64,000 bases of DNA from an uncultured Coriobacteriaceae bacterium (GTDB lineage: Bacteria > Actinomycetota > Coriobacteriia > Coriobacteriales > Atopobiaceae): positions 1-64,000 of the forward strand of contig CACYTH010000005.1 in assembly GCA_902777325.1 (NCBI GenBank), in the 5' to 3' direction. The position numbers and the translations under genes were made by a program. The number at the start of each line of letters is the position of its first letter. Position 1 is the first letter of the stretch. Shown here piece by piece: positions 63,126 to 64,000 of the stretch. Below the pieces are notes generated by a model. The model did not search any database and was not told where the DNA came from. It was given only the letters and a program-made list of their open reading frames with translations.

Positions 63126-64000
63126 ATGCCCAGAAACCCTCTGCTTGCCGGACGCACCTACTGCATCAAGACGTTCGGCTGCCAGATGAACTTGCACGAC
63201 TCAGAGCGTGTGAGTGGTCTGCTTGACGACTGCGGCCTCAACGAGGTCGAGAGCATCGACGAGGCTGACGTCGTCGTGTTTATGACCTGCTGCGTGCGCG
63301 AGAACGCCGACACGCGCCTCTACGGCCAGGCCTCTGCCGTCGTGAGCGCGGCGCCCGCACCGCACGGAAAGCGCGTGCTCGCCGTTGGCGGCTGCATCGC
63401 CCAGCGTGACGGCGAGACGCTGAGAGCCCATATTCCCTCGGTTGACGTCGTGTTTGGAACAAGTGCCCTCGCGTCGCTTCCAAGCCTTCTAGAGCAGGCT
63501 CTGAGCGGCCAGAAGGGTGTTGCCGTCGACACCATCGAGGAGGGGAGGGGCTTCTCCACGGAGCTTCCCAGCCATCGTGCGCAGGAGTTCCACGCATGGG
63601 TGCCCATCATGACGGGCTGCAACAACTTCTGCACCTACTGCATCGTTCCCTACGTGCGCGGCCGCGAGAAGAGCCGCATCTTCGAGCGCGTTGTCACCGA
63701 GTGCGAGCAGCTCGTCGCCGATGGCGTCCGCGAGATTTGCCTGCTTGGCCAGAACGTCAACTCCTACGGGCGTGACCTCTATGGCGAGCCACGCTTTGAC
63801 GAGCTCCTGCGCGCCGTGGGGAGGACGGGCATCGAGCGACTGCGCTTTACCTCGTCAAACCCCAAGGACCTCTCTGACAGGACGATTGCCGCAATGGCCG
63901 AGACGCCTGCCGTCATGCCGCACTTGCACCTTGCGGTGCAGAGCGGGTCAACGCGCGTGCTCAAGGCCATGCACCGCAGCTACACTCGCGACGAGTACCT
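63126..64000 (+). CDS. miaB: tRNA-2-methylthio-N6-dimethylallyladenosine synthase MiaB (5' part; 3' end outside the window)
   Basis: MiaB is the radical SAM methylthiotransferase that converts i6A37 to ms2i6A37 in tRNAs reading UNN codons. The 291 residues seen include the N-terminal cluster cysteines (IKTFGCQMNLHDSERV, FMTCCVRENADTRLYG, VGGCIAQRDGE), the radical SAM motif CNNFCTYC (C165, C169, C172) followed by IVPYVRGREKSR, and LLGQNVNSYGRDL. The frame is open to the window edge. It abuts spoVS with no gap (TAA then ATG), so the two are coupled. Confidence 0.94.
   Translation, partial: MPRNPLLAGRTYCIKTFGCQMNLHDSERVSGLLDDCGLNEVESIDEADVVVFMTCCVRENADTRLYGQASAVVSAAPAPHGKRVLAVGGCIAQRDGETLRAHIPSVDVVFGTSALASLPSLLEQALSGQKGVAVDTIEEGRGFSTELPSHRAQEFHAWVPIMTGCNNFCTYCIVPYVRGREKSRIFERVVTECEQLVADGVREICLLGQNVNSYGRDLYGEPRFDELLRAVGRTGIERLRFTSSNPKDLSDRTIAAMAETPAVMPHLHLAVQSGSTRVLKAMHRSYTRDEY

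Overview
The window is a gene-dense, GC-rich stretch of a chromosome with strong GC bias at third codon positions. It looks like the core genome of an actinobacterium of the class Coriobacteriia, and I infer an Atopobiaceae member (Olsenella/Lancefieldella-like); the genus is not certain. The reasons are the mIHF-type integration host factor upstream of gmk, RNase Y together with RNase J, a SpoVS-like protein in an otherwise non-sporulating gene set, a nusA-infB operon without ylxR, and secreted proteins with aromatic cell-wall/glucan-binding repeats. No insertion sequence, phage, CRISPR array or rRNA was seen.

Layout. (1) 1-880: 5' part of a secreted wall-binding protein, minus strand. (2) 1156-12315: a long translation/replication operon, rimP-nusA-infB-rbfA-nrnA-truB-ribF-dnaG-rpoD, which opens with a promoter followed at once by a strong hairpin. 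(3) 12469-12543: tRNA-Asn. (4) 12702-16419: cell-surface genes, namely a polyprenyl-type glycosyltransferase, a GtrA flippase, a TagD-like cytidylyltransferase and a secreted NlpC/P60-like hydrolase with wall-binding repeats. (5) 16639-22059: the pyrimidine operon pyrR-pyrB-pyrC-pyrK-pyrD-pyrF, with a leader that can be folded into a PyrR attenuator. (6) 22263-24683: mihF-gmk-rpoZ-thiI. (7) 24828-28955: the DNA-uptake genes comEA-comEC, and holA. (8) 28998-33549: a potassium locus. A KdpE-like regulator, a short KdpD-like kinase and an unannotated 56-residue membrane protein are on the minus strand, divergent from the kup transporter; between them are OmpR/KdpE-type boxes phased at 11 bp. (9) 33886-45653: rpsT (minus), then lepA-dus-hemW-dnaJ-dnaJ-mtaB-phoH-ybeY-dgkA-era-recO. 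The first dnaJ encodes a J-protein whose second C-terminal domain is replaced by membrane segments. (10) 45829-64000: rpsO-pnp-rnj (RNA decay), ftsK-rodZ (division and shape), yajQ-rimO-pgsA-pncC, recA-recX under a LexA-type promoter, then rny, an undescribed GHKL ATPase, spoVS and a miaB cut by the window edge.

The genes work together mainly in ribosome assembly and tRNA/ribosome modification (rimP, rbfA, truB, dus, mtaB, rimO, miaB, thiI, era, ybeY), RNA turnover (pnp, RNase J, RNase Y, nrnA) and DNA maintenance (dnaG, holA, recA, recX, recO, ftsK, mihF). The observations most worth following are the GHKL-SpoVS pair behind RNase Y, the membrane-anchored J-protein, the zinc-finger-like tail on NusA, the small membrane protein and phased operator repeats at the potassium locus, and several strong RNA structures (rimP leader, pyr leader, comEA ribosome-binding site, recX 5' coding region).
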